Source of the DNA: Methanoflorens sp963701995
GTDB lineage: Archaea; Halobacteriota; Bog-38; Methanoflorentales; Methanoflorentaceae
Reading direction: 5' to 3'
Length of the DNA: 64,000 nucleotides
NCBI GenBank assembly: GCA_963701995.1
Contig: OY969693.1
Location: 124,001-188,000, forward strand
Shown: piece after piece, positions 9,719-18,219 of the stretch
Numbering within the stretch: the stretch's first letter is position 1
How the letters are laid out: each line of letters starts with the position of its first letter
Translations under genes and position numbers: made by a program
The notes under the pieces: generated by a model
Databases searched by the model: none
Told to the model about the DNA's origin: nothing
What the model saw: the letters and a program-made list of their open reading frames with translations, nothing else

Positions 9719-9845
9719 AGGGCGGGGTCGCTTACCTCCTCGGTCGCCTGGTTCGTCGTGAGCGGAACGGACCGCCGCAAGTGATTAACCTTTGTGTTTG
9801 GGGCGCCGCGGGAAGTCAACACGTCGTCATAACGGCGTGCGCGGA
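9719..9845 (+). pseudogene. 3' tail of a duplicated DUF2334 gene
   Basis: GGGGTCGCTTACCTCCTCGG onward aligns base for base, with a few changes, to 7249-7360, which covers the last 60 bp of the DUF2334 gene and its 3' flank. It keeps only the transmembrane tail (GVAYLLGRLV in place of GVAYLLGFAWFVV) and lacks the upstream catalytic gene. Confidence 0.8.
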
Positions 9846-9888
9846 CCAACGACGAGCGGCCGCCGTTGAGCGACGGCCGATGAGCTGG

Positions 9889-11007
9889 TCACGAATCGCC
9901 CTCGACGCACCGACAGTACAGCCATTCGTAAGCGCGACCAACCGCCTCCCACGTACGTATCTTGTCGCTGAACGGCCCCACCTGCACCGTGCTCTCAAAA
10001 ACTTCCGTGATGAGCCGGGCGACCTTTTCGGGGTCGGGAGGGTAATCAACTCCAAAACAGCCGGGCTCGGCGATGAACTCGTGCAGCGCGGTCGCGTCCG
10101 CCACGATACACGGCGTACCCAGCGCGAGCGCCTCTGCAACGACGATGCCGTACGCTTCTGAGCTTGACAGCAGCACGAGCAGGTCGGCGCGTTTCATCTC
10201 ACGCACGAGGTCTACTGGCGCCAAAAACGATTTCAGCGTCACGTGCGCCTCCAACGCCCGGTCGCGTATCAAACGGCTGATGCGTGCCCGCTCGGGGCCC
10301 GCGCCAACGATTGTCAGCGAGGCACCTTGGACCTTTTCCCGGTGCACGAGCACATCCAAGCTTTCGACGATCGCTTGCACGTTCTTTCGCTTCAACAGGT
10401 GACCGGCGTACAGGAGACGCGGGCCAGCTCCCGGCGCACGCGTTTTGTGCGTATCGATGACTGGGACGCCGTGCGGTACCACAGACAGCCGTTCACGCGG
10501 CACGTGAAACTCGCGCGCGATCGTCTCGGCTTCGAACTGAGAAAATGCGATGACGTGGGTGAGCGCGCCCACCATCTTTTTTCCGAGCCGTTCGTACGCC
10601 TTCCACAGTCGTCGCGCCAAAAACCGCTCCCGGTACACGTCCAAGTGAAAAGAAAACACGAGTGGGACGGCAGCGTCCATCCGTCTGAGAAAATAGACGG
10701 CCTCAGCCGAAAATAGCGAGTGAAAGCCGTGCACGTGAACCACCTCGGGCGTGATCGTGCGGTACAGGGCGGCCAGGTCCCCCCACAGCCGGACGTCAAA
10801 CCCGTACAGGAGGCCACCCATCGGCGCATGCACCCGCCGGATTCTAAACCCCTGGCAGAGCTCTTCCGGCGGGCGATGATGAGGATTAGGCTGAAGCACC
10901 GTGACCTCGTGCCCCTGGTGCGCGAGAGCCCCCCCTACCTCTCGCACTACCGTGTTGATTCCGCCCGCGGCGGTCGTTTCCATGTAGTTGACGAGAAGGA
11001 GCTTCAT
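9889..11007 (-). CDS. GT4 glycosyltransferase
   Basis: 372 residues from the ATG at 11007, which overlaps the stop of the upstream gene as ATGA and so is preferred to the ATG three codons earlier (11016). Acceptor domain: LLLVNYMETTAAGGINTVVR with the glycine loop, then HVHGFHSLFSAEA. Donor domain: LLYAGHLLKRKNVQ, LTIVGAGPER and the E-x7-E block EAYGIVVAE with ALGTPCIVAD, all standard for GT4 retaining enzymes. The overlap implies coupled translation with the GT at 11004-12140, so the two probably act one after the other on the same glycan. A broken partial copy lies at 7249-7495. Confidence 0.9.
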   Translation of the reverse strand: MKLLLVNYMETTAAGGINTVVREVGGALAHQGHEVTVLQPNPHHRPPEELCQGFRIRRVHAPMGGLLYGFDVRLWGDLAALYRTITPEVVHVHGFHSLFSAEAVYFLRRMDAAVPLVFSFHLDVYRERFLARRLWKAYERLGKKMVGALTHVIAFSQFEAETIAREFHVPRERLSVVPHGVPVIDTHKTRAPGAGPRLLYAGHLLKRKNVQAIVESLDVLVHREKVQGASLTIVGAGPERARISRLIRDRALEAHVTLKSFLAPVDLVREMKRADLLVLLSSSEAYGIVVAEALALGTPCIVADATALHEFIAEPGCFGVDYPPDPEKVARLITEVFESTVQVGPFSDKIRTWEAVGRAYEWLYCRCVEGDS

Positions 11008-12140
11008 TTCCCGCATCGCAGAACGTCGTCAAGCAGTGCTTCGTAGTCGCGTAAGACGCGATCCCACGCGTATTCGTTTTTCGCCCGGTCAAACGCGCCG
11101 TCTCGAAGCGTGTCGTACGCTTCTGGCTGGTCCCCAACTGATTCGATCGCGGTGCGCAGGCTCGCGGGGTCGTTAAAGAACAAGGCAAAGCGGCCGCACA
11201 CCTCCCGATTGTACTGGTTGTCGTGGGCAATGATGAGGTTGCGAGCGATCATCGCCTCGAGCAGCGAGGGGTTGGTGCCTCCCGCTGAGTGCCCGTGGAG
11301 GTAGGCAAAACAGTGTTGGCGCAACATGGTCAAAAGGTCCTTTTCGTAGATTCCCCCGCTAAACGTGACTCGATCCTGACCTCGGTGCTCCGCAATAAGT
11401 GCGTGAATGCCGCCCTCATAGCTCGAATCTAAGAAGTTCCCGACGATGACGAGCTTCTTGTCGGTGCGCGCGGTCAAGAAGCCCTCAACCATTGTGCTGA
11501 TGTTGTTGTCGCGCTCAAGACGCGCGACGATCAGGAAGTACTCGCCGATCTCCAAGTGATCGAGGTCGCCGGGAAGCGCCCCTAGCTGGGACGGATACCA
11601 TTGCACCCTCGCGGGCACATCGACGCCGTACGGGATAAAGAACGCTTCCCTCGCCCGCGATGCCTTGAGGTACGCCTGGATTGCCCGCGCATCGGCAATC
11701 GCCGCGTCAGCATAGCGGAGCGCAAACAGCTCGTTGACGTGAAGGGCGGTCTTTTCGAGGGAGTTGTACTTCTCGCGCGTCCATTCACGCCCGTCTACGT
11801 TCACCGCGATTTTTTTTCTAAAGAGCTTCGGAATGAAGAAGAAGAACCCGGCGCCGTAGCCTAGCATGATCACGCAGTCGCACGTCAGGCTCGCGCGCAA
11901 CAGTGAATAGACGTCGTATATAGTCTCGTAGAACACCCGCCTGAACGGCTTGAGCGGAAAGTAAAACAACTTGACCCCTTTGTACTCGGAGGGCCGTGGC
12001 GGAGCGGTGCCCTCGCAGCTCACCCACACCTCGCGGCCTTCGGCGGCGAGTGCCGGAGCCACGTGTTCCGCGAACGTCTCAAACCCACCGTATTTGGCCG
12101 GTATCCCACGTGAGCCGAGGAGCGCGATTCGTGACTTCAT
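11004..12140 (-). CDS. Glycosyltransferase, DUF1972 / rhamnosyltransferase-like GT4
   Basis: 378 residues. The N-terminus IALLGSRGIPAKYGGFETFA is the hallmark of the DUF1972-containing GT4 group, which includes rhamnosyl- and other deoxyhexosyltransferases. The donor half shows FLIVARLERDNNISTMVEGF, KLVIVGNF and YLHGHSAGGTNPSLLEAMA, the group's version of the E-x7-E site. GGTGA just upstream of ATG (GGTGAACAATG) is a good ribosome site, and an AAGCTTTAAGG box about 45 bp upstream may be the promoter of this two-gene unit. Confidence 0.9.
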   Translation of the reverse strand: MKSRIALLGSRGIPAKYGGFETFAEHVAPALAAEGREVWVSCEGTAPPRPSEYKGVKLFYFPLKPFRRVFYETIYDVYSLLRASLTCDCVIMLGYGAGFFFFIPKLFRKKIAVNVDGREWTREKYNSLEKTALHVNELFALRYADAAIADARAIQAYLKASRAREAFFIPYGVDVPARVQWYPSQLGALPGDLDHLEIGEYFLIVARLERDNNISTMVEGFLTARTDKKLVIVGNFLDSSYEGGIHALIAEHRGQDRVTFSGGIYEKDLLTMLRQHCFAYLHGHSAGGTNPSLLEAMIARNLIIAHDNQYNREVCGRFALFFNDPASLRTAIESVGDQPEAYDTLRDGAFDRAKNEYAWDRVLRDYEALLDDVLRCGK

Positions 12141-12369
12141 TGTTCACCGAGTATGCGTTCGCGTTCTCGTGCAGCCCTTAAAGCTTTGTCGTTTCTTGTG
12201 TGACCGCGCTTTGTTCTTGTGTCAGCTCTCAGAACAATTCGTGATTGCTCGATGAGCGCGGAACAGCAGAGAGGCCTGTCGGAGCGTTGTAGGAGGGCCC
12301 GCGGCCTTTTCGAGTTGCGTCGCGAGCCTGCCGGTGCAAGAAAGCGCTTGCAAGTGCTAGACTGAAAGC

Positions 12370-13344
12370 TTATCGTGATTCGCCACGCATTTCGGCCCGT
12401 GAATCAGAGAGCGCAGACAGAGAGTGGAGGATGATCCCCGTAAACACAAAAAATGTCCCTACTACCGTGAGAAGCAGCATCAGCAGCGTCGGGCCCAAGA
12501 CGACGTGCCCGAGGATGAAATAGGCTTGAATGACGAACGCGGCGATTCCTGCCGCGATGGCGACCATGATCAAGCCGGGAACGGTGAACGCGAGCAGCGG
12601 CCTGTTGAACTCGATGCTGCGCAGTACGCCCGTGAGCACCTGCAGCCCGTGACTTACCGGGTGCTTAGATGAGCGCCCCACGTCGTAGCGAACCCCGACG
12701 TCCACTTCCTTTATCCGCAGTTGCGCGTTAGCCGCCTCCATGAGCATCTCGCTGTCAATCGTCAGCTTGTCGGAGTTGAACTTGAAAAATGGTGCGGTCT
12801 TGATCGAGAACGCGCGAAAACCGCTTTGCGTGTCGGTGATGGTGACGTCCCCGTTGAGCCCCAGATGGATGACTCTGTCGAGAATGACCTGTCCGAACCG
12901 GCGGTAGCGCGGGGTGCTTCCCGTCTCTCCGTTCAGATAGCGACTTCCATTGACCACGTCGGCCTCGTCGCGCAGAAGCGGGTCGAGCAGCTTCGGAATG
13001 TCATCGGGGTTGTGCTGACCGTCGCCATCGATAATGACGATGATGCCAAAGCCAGATTGCGTCGCGTACGCGAAAAGGTCGCGTAAAGCAGCGCCCTTCC
13101 CCATGTTAACGTCATGAACGAGCACCTGAGCGCCCGCGAAGCGCGCGACCTCGGCGGTCTTGTCGGTGGAGCCGTCATCAAGCACGACCACTTGATCCGC
13201 GTACTGGGAGGCGCGCAGCACGAGGCTGCCGATCGCCACCTCTTCGTTGTGGCACGGGATACCGACCATGATCGTCGGAGGGGCCGAATCCGTGTCCACA
13301 TCAGTGGCCGTCTGCTGGCTCTGCTCAAGTTCGGTCGCGCTCAT
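12370..13344 (-). CDS. GT2 polyprenyl-phosphate sugar transferase with two membrane helices (DPM1/AglJ-like)
   Basis: 324 residues. GT2 motifs in order: MVGIPCHNEEVAIGSLV (about 26-42), VVVLDDGSTDKTAEVA, NMGKGAALRDLFAYA, IIVIIDGDGQHNPDDI (the DxD metal site) and SGFRAFS. Two transmembrane helices follow near 255-312. This layout matches dolichyl-phosphate mannose/glucose synthases and archaeal AglJ-like enzymes that load a sugar on a lipid carrier at the inner membrane face. An AACCTTTATG box at about 13398-13407 upstream is a likely promoter, giving a short leader. It is divergent from the GT4 at 13932. Confidence 0.87.
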   Translation of the reverse strand: MSATELEQSQQTATDVDTDSAPPTIMVGIPCHNEEVAIGSLVLRASQYADQVVVLDDGSTDKTAEVARFAGAQVLVHDVNMGKGAALRDLFAYATQSGFGIIVIIDGDGQHNPDDIPKLLDPLLRDEADVVNGSRYLNGETGSTPRYRRFGQVILDRVIHLGLNGDVTITDTQSGFRAFSIKTAPFFKFNSDKLTIDSEMLMEAANAQLRIKEVDVGVRYDVGRSSKHPVSHGLQVLTGVLRSIEFNRPLLAFTVPGLIMVAIAAGIAAFVIQAYFILGHVVLGPTLLMLLLTVVGTFFVFTGIILHSLSALSDSRAEMRGESR

Positions 13345-13397
13345 TGTTTCGGGCTAAACGCTCGTTGCTCCGTCTGTGTATAGTCGTGGACTCGACA

Positions 13398-13410
13398 TAA
13401 AGGTTATCAT
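13398..13410 (-). promoter_or_regulatory. TATA-like promoter for the GT2 at 12370-13344
   Basis: Minus strand reads GATAACCTTTATG, the same AACCTTTAT core seen before the lectin genes, about 55 bp upstream of the ATG. Confidence 0.45.
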
Positions 13411-13612
13411 TTTTGCCCTGCAACGCACCAGCTCGCACCGGCTATTTGCATTATCTCTCGCTTGATAAAGTTTATGGAAAGAACTGCCCTCAGCACGTCG
13501 TTATTGTCGTGATTGCGGACGAATTCGCTCGTATGGGGTTTTCAGGGGCTCCAAACAGCACAAGCTCGCCAGAATGGCATTCGGATCAGCGAACGAGTCA
13601 GACCGGAGCGAC

Positions 13613-13670
13613 GCAAAAAAAGACGGGGGGCACCCCTTCAAACCAGGCAACGCCTTAAGCGCGATACCGT
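13613..13670 (-). repeat. Two-copy hairpin plus T-run element, copy 2
   Basis: Minus strand shows a GGGG-TGCC-CCCC stem followed by GTC and seven T, preceded by GTTGCCTGGTTTGA. It aligns over about 40 bases with 1427-1490, where the stem is AAAGGG/CCCTTT; pairing is kept although the bases differ. No gene ends here on the minus strand. Confidence 0.45.
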
Positions 13671-13931
13671 TTCGCCGGGATGATTGAACTAGGGTGCTAC
13701 ACCAAGCGCCTAGATAGCTGCGTTTGGGGTAGGTTCCGCGCGGTTTGCTTGGTGGCAGCCGGTTGTGCGTATAACTTTTCGGCTAACTTAGCGGGTTTCG
13801 CGATTTTTCTCTCTCTGCGTGTGCGTTGCAGTACCCGTTTTCAGATGAGTCGGCACCGTCGTTTACGCTGATCTCAACAAAGCAATTTTAATATGGGGGC
13901 AGCACGGTGTGATTAGTAAATTAGGAAGGTT

Positions 13932-15020
13932 ATGAGAGTAGCTATCATACCACCGACGGGCAAAACTGGGGAGTGGACGTTAAACAGATACCTGATACCG
14001 GGCTTGCGAGCGCGAGACGTCGATGTGAAAGTACTGCACAATCGTGCATTAAACCGACCAAACATAAAGGTTTTTTTGGGCAGTCTGCTATTGAAGCGTC
14101 TGATAAAAGATGAGTCGATCTCTCTCATACATAATGTCGATAACCTCGGACCGTTTCTCTTTCGACACCGGAACCTACCAGCAAAAAAAGTGCTCACCGT
14201 TCACGATATTGCGCCGGTTATGCTGCCGGCATGCTATACGCGAGTCGTGCCCGATCGCATACTGCGGTTTGATTTTGCGATCGTGCTCCCAAAGCTGATC
14301 GAAAACTGTGATTTAACCATAGTAGATAGCTACTCTACGATGGCAGATTTGATCGCGAAATTTGGAGTTCGCAAAGATAAGCTTACAGTTGTTCATTTAG
14401 GGGTCGACACATCTTTTTTTCATCCTCATAGCGATTACAGTCAAGTTATGCGTAAATATGACTTGCGACGTAGTTATTTGCTCTACGTTGGCGACGACGG
14501 TCCGAGAAAGAACCTAAAAACCCTCATTAGAGCGTACGTGAGTGTTTTTCAAGAAATACCTGACGATTTGGTGCTGATTGGACCGATTAGCGAGAACAAG
14601 ATACGAGCTTACATTAATTCGGGCGACGTTCCGAGTCACGTCAAAAAGGAAGCGCAGCGAAGGATAATTCTGCCTGGATACGTAGCGTATGATGACTTAC
14701 CACATATTTATAGCGCTGCAACTGCTTTGATCTTCCCGTCGTTGTATGAAGGGTTTGGACTCCCGCCTCTTGAAGCTATGGCGTGCGACTGTCCTGTCGT
14801 GCTCTCCAACAATAGTTCACTGACGGAGATTACAGGAGACGCCGCGTTGTACATAGATCATCCTTTGAGCTGCGAAGATATCTCACGAAATGTTCTCGAG
14901 ATTGTACACAACGAAAGCTTGCGCGAAAGTTTAAGATCTCGAGGACACGCACAGGCGCGCAAATTCAGCTGGGAAACAACCGTTCAAAAGACCATAAACG
15001 CATACGATTCCATTCTATAG
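13932..15020 (+). CDS. GT4 glycosyltransferase
   Basis: 362 residues. MRVAIIPPTGKTGEWTLNRY is the acceptor-domain start; VLTVHDIAP and the YLLYVGDDGPRKNLKTLIRA donor-binding loop follow; VLIGPISENK, YVAYDDLPHIYSAATALIFP and the E-x7-E block EGFGLPPLE with AMACDCPVV complete the site. This is a full-length mannosyl-type GT4 (B subfamily pattern with SLYEGFGLPPLE). AGGAAGG nine bases before the ATG gives a plausible ribosome site. The next GT4 starts 45 bp downstream, so the two probably form an operon. Confidence 0.93.
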   Translation: MRVAIIPPTGKTGEWTLNRYLIPGLRARDVDVKVLHNRALNRPNIKVFLGSLLLKRLIKDESISLIHNVDNLGPFLFRHRNLPAKKVLTVHDIAPVMLPACYTRVVPDRILRFDFAIVLPKLIENCDLTIVDSYSTMADLIAKFGVRKDKLTVVHLGVDTSFFHPHSDYSQVMRKYDLRRSYLLYVGDDGPRKNLKTLIRAYVSVFQEIPDDLVLIGPISENKIRAYINSGDVPSHVKKEAQRRIILPGYVAYDDLPHIYSAATALIFPSLYEGFGLPPLEAMACDCPVVLSNNSSLTEITGDAALYIDHPLSCEDISRNVLEIVHNESLRESLRSRGHAQARKFSWETTVQKTINAYDSIL

Positions 15021-15065
15021 TCAAAAGAGTAAGGACCCTTCGTCAATCGAGAGGAGTGCGCGGCG

Positions 15066-16322
15066 ATGAGAGAAAAAGTTATATTAGCCAATACGCACTC
15101 TTTTTCTTCTTTTCTACCCGGCTTTCGAGTAAAAGAAGAAGTCAACGAACTTCCTTATGGTGGGGGATGGCACGTTCGACTCGCTCAACAGATTGCAAAG
15201 AGCAGCGACCGATATGACCTAGAGTGTTGGAGCATCGAAAACCGGTTAGAGAAAGAATTTGTAACAAAGCACGACGGCATACTTTATCGATTCTTCCCTG
15301 CACAACGCATGGGATCCGATCGAATCAACCTCGGCGAGGTCTCCTGGCCATTATTGCGCGAGTTGCGCGTCGAGGTGAAAAAACAGAATTCGCTTGTACA
15401 CTTGCACTCGGCATTTACTTGGACAACTGTCTTTGCATCTCTTAGCATCAAAAAAACTCCGATATTGGTCCAGTGCTACGAAGATAGATCGCTCCTGCAG
15501 CTCTTTTTGGATACTCCAGAAAGGACGAGATACAACTATCTGGCGTCTTACTTGTTAAAAGGATTCTTTTTCGAAAGAGCCTTAAAAAAACGCGTCGACT
15601 GTTTCCTCGTTCTCAATAAGCCTACTGAAGGATACTTTTCACGCCTGGTTGGAGCAGAAAAAGTTCACATCTCGCCCATGGGAATCGATTTCTCTGTTTA
15701 TAGGAGAATCGACAAGAACAGAGCCAGAGACGACTTAGGTTTAGATTCCAACAAAAAGTACGTGTTGTGCGTCGCTGCGATGGTCGAGAGGAAAGGGTTG
15801 GACTATTTGATTCGGTCCATGCCACCCATACGCGAGAGACTGCCCGATACAGAACTGCTTTTAGTTGGAGAGGGATACTATAAGAAGCACCTTGAAGTTC
15901 TGGCCCAGAAGCTCCGCATTCAGGATAAGATTCATTTCATTCCAGCAGGAGACTCCGAACTGCGGGTTCCTGATGAGAAGTTGCCGCTTTATTATAATGC
16001 GGCTGATGTGTTTGTTCTGCCGTCTCTAATCGAAGCATTAGGGGTCGTGGGGATCGAGGCAATGGCGTGCGGAACACCTTTCATCGGAACCAACGTCGAG
16101 GGAATACCAAGTCTGGTCGAGCAGTTTGAAGCAGGCTTGTTGATCCCTCCGAGGGATTCCAAAGCAATTGCGAGCGCAGTAATCAAAGTTCTAGAAGACG
16201 GTGCCGCGCTCCGTGCAAACAGAGAACGCGCGAAAAACTACTATGATTGGCACAACGTTGCGAAAAAGAATGTCGATGTTTATGATGCTCTTTTTGACAG
16301 ATGTTACGGCGGCAGCGAATAA
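15066..16322 (+). CDS. GT4 glycosyltransferase
   Basis: 418 residues. A strong GAGAGGAG ribosome site precedes the ATG. The acceptor half includes GGGWHVRLAQQI and LVHLHSAF; the donor half has YVLCVAAMVERKGLDYLIRS, ELLLVGEGYYKKHLE, LRIQDKIHFIPAG, YYNAADVFVLPSL and EALGVVGIE-AMACGTPFIG. All elements of a retaining GT-B enzyme are intact. The sugar specificity cannot be told. A short decayed copy of its LRIQDKIHFIP region lies just downstream at about 16402-16465. Confidence 0.93.
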   Translation: MREKVILANTHSFSSFLPGFRVKEEVNELPYGGGWHVRLAQQIAKSSDRYDLECWSIENRLEKEFVTKHDGILYRFFPAQRMGSDRINLGEVSWPLLRELRVEVKKQNSLVHLHSAFTWTTVFASLSIKKTPILVQCYEDRSLLQLFLDTPERTRYNYLASYLLKGFFFERALKKRVDCFLVLNKPTEGYFSRLVGAEKVHISPMGIDFSVYRRIDKNRARDDLGLDSNKKYVLCVAAMVERKGLDYLIRSMPPIRERLPDTELLLVGEGYYKKHLEVLAQKLRIQDKIHFIPAGDSELRVPDEKLPLYYNAADVFVLPSLIEALGVVGIEAMACGTPFIGTNVEGIPSLVEQFEAGLLIPPRDSKAIASAVIKVLEDGAALRANRERAKNYYDWHNVAKKNVDVYDALFDRCYGGSE

Positions 16323-16394
16323 ACGCAGGATAAAACTAGATCACAAGTTGCATGTAGTTAGGGACAATGAAAAAGCGCCGCTGACTTTCTATGC

Positions 16395-16470
16395 ACCTCA
16401 AACGGTTTGGTGAAAGACCTTAGGATTGAAGATCGTGTTCACTTTGTTCCCCCAAAGCGATAGCGAGACA
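16395..16470 (+). pseudogene. Tiny GT4 relic
   Basis: GLVKDLRIEDRVHFVPPKR followed by a stop resembles the LAQKLRIQDKIHFIPAGD stretch of the preceding GT4. The rest of the gene is unrecognisable. It looks like a leftover of a further GT4 copy in the 313-bp gap before the FkbM gene; otherwise that gap contains only a possible promoter (GGCTTAAGTTT near 16601). Confidence 0.6.
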
Positions 16471-16635
16471 CGCCACATCGGATAACACTCATATACACTC
16501 TACGTAAAACAAGCGATAAATGGCCTAAACAACACACAGAGACACTCGATTAATCTACCATTCATTTCACGCACGTTTTTTTGCCTAATTTGTTTCAAAA
16601 GGCTTAAGTTTTCGGAACTCATTCCGTGCCGCAGA

Positions 16636-17622
16636 ATGAACCCAAAAATCCTGAGTGACTATGCCTCGAATCTAAGGATATACATCGACCAAAATGGGTT
16701 TAAGCCAGTTTTTTGGCGTATATTAAATGCGTTTGATTGGACCTCTCATTCGCAACTGGAAAATTTTCGCTATTACCTGCTGAGCAGACACCACCAAACC
16801 ATCGAGATTAAGATATTGGACCGTTGCTTCCTAATGGCACTAAATCCGCGCGACAAGGGTTTGAGCAAAGAATTAAGCCTTTATGGCGTTAGAGAGCCCC
16901 ACACGACTCAGTTGATGGGTACGATTATAAAAGACGACGATATTATCATTGACATAGGAGCAAACATTGGCTATTATGCTTTATTGGAGTCTAAACTAGC
17001 ACCTCATGGATTTGTCTATGCAATAGAACCCGTTCGTGACAATTTTGACTATCTTAAAACAAACGTTGACGTAAATAGGTGCACAAATATAGAGCTGTTT
17101 AATTGCGCGCTAAGTAATGAACGTGGCACGGGTGTTATTTTTATTCCCGAGCGTAGAAATTGTGCATCGTTGGTAGAACCCTCGCGTGGGGGTATGATTC
17201 GAAAAGAAAACGTTCAGTTAGAAACCTTAGACAGTTTCGTGGACGAGCACGTCAAGCGCTGTCCAGCCTTAATTCGTATGGACGTCGAAGGGTACGAATA
17301 CCAAATAATCAAAGGAGCGTTACGCGTCCTCAAAAAGAGCAAACCATTAAAGATAGTAGCGGAATTGCATCCTTCGCTAATGTCAGAAAGCGCATATGAT
17401 GAGATGTTAGGTACGTTGGAGACACAAGGTTTCGAAGCTTCGTCCTTCCACGACCCTGTGCTATCTCATATGAAGCGTGAGCAAATAGTCAACAAATTGA
17501 GAGAACGTGCGCACATAAAGGTATACGGATTTCTTGGCGAAGGTTATGACGTCTTGCACGAATTAAAAAAAGAAAACTCAAATTATGCAGTTACAACTCT
17601 ATTTACTCGTGAAGAAAGATAG
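16636..17622 (+). CDS. FkbM-family SAM-dependent methyltransferase
   Basis: 328 residues. FkbM hallmarks are present: DIIIDIGANIGYYALLESKL (SAM-binding motif I, about 95-114), YAIEPVRDNFDYLKTNVDVN, then QLETLDSFVDEH and LIRMDVEGYEYQIIKGA. FkbM enzymes O-methylate sugars or other hydroxyls and are common in glycan loci. A GGCTTAAGTTT box about 30 bp before the ATG would give a nearly leaderless transcript. It follows two GT4 genes and may methylate their product. Confidence 0.9.
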   Translation: MNPKILSDYASNLRIYIDQNGFKPVFWRILNAFDWTSHSQLENFRYYLLSRHHQTIEIKILDRCFLMALNPRDKGLSKELSLYGVREPHTTQLMGTIIKDDDIIIDIGANIGYYALLESKLAPHGFVYAIEPVRDNFDYLKTNVDVNRCTNIELFNCALSNERGTGVIFIPERRNCASLVEPSRGGMIRKENVQLETLDSFVDEHVKRCPALIRMDVEGYEYQIIKGALRVLKKSKPLKIVAELHPSLMSESAYDEMLGTLETQGFEASSFHDPVLSHMKREQIVNKLRERAHIKVYGFLGEGYDVLHELKKENSNYAVTTLFTREER

Positions 17623-18219
17623 AGATAGCAACTCTACTTAGTCGCTCAGCACGTGCACGCACCGTAACGGATGCTAAGCGATATGCGGGTTTATGCTGTC
17701 AGGTGTTACCCGCTATCATCTCGTCAACTAACTACTGTTGTTTCAAGGTACCTCAATCGAGGTGAGGCAGAATCCTCTCTTACTTGCTTAACCAGATCGA
17801 AATGCGCCTACATCGCCAGTCGTCCGCTCGTTTGTTGCCTCGTCGTTCTGGCGGTGCTCTTTTTCGTGCGCTGACGGTTTGATGGCGGGCGTTGACGGTT
17901 CGGCTGCGGGAACCGGGTCGGAACACATACAGAGCGAGGGGTAGCCGTGGACTTGATGGCGCACATCGCGTTCGCCTTTATTCTGTGTGCGCGCTAAAAA
18001 AATCCATTCTGCAGACGCCACACGTTCCACCCGAACTTCACACGATAGGAGCGTGAAGCAGTGGCGGAGGCGGTCGTCGGCGGATGCACTCGCAACAGTT
18101 TGAGATAATAATCTTGATACTGAGATCCTGAAGAGCTTTCCTAAATAGCAGACTCTTTATTAGAAGAACCACGCTGTTATGTCTAGCCGAAGTTGACGTC
18201 ACTGCAACGCTAGCCCATC
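17623..18219. other. Intergenic, 597 bp
   Basis: No gene recognised on either strand; the higher-GC patch at 17790-18040 does not give a convincing protein. A CTTTATTAGA box near 18154-18163 is a plausible promoter for the GT2-GtrA gene. Confidence 0.5.

Larger units (their letters stand above)
13345..13931. other. Divergent intergenic region, 587 bp
   Basis: Lies between divergent glycosyltransferase genes. It holds the minus-strand promoter near 13400, the second hairpin/T-run element (13613-13670) and an AT-rich CAATTTTAATATG near 13880 that may be the plus-strand promoter. No coding gene recognised. Confidence 0.5.

Noticed and set aside
10243..10716. 157-codon plus-strand frame opposite the GT4 gene
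   Set aside because: Shadow of the intact GT4 at 9889-11007, whose motifs are on the minus strand.
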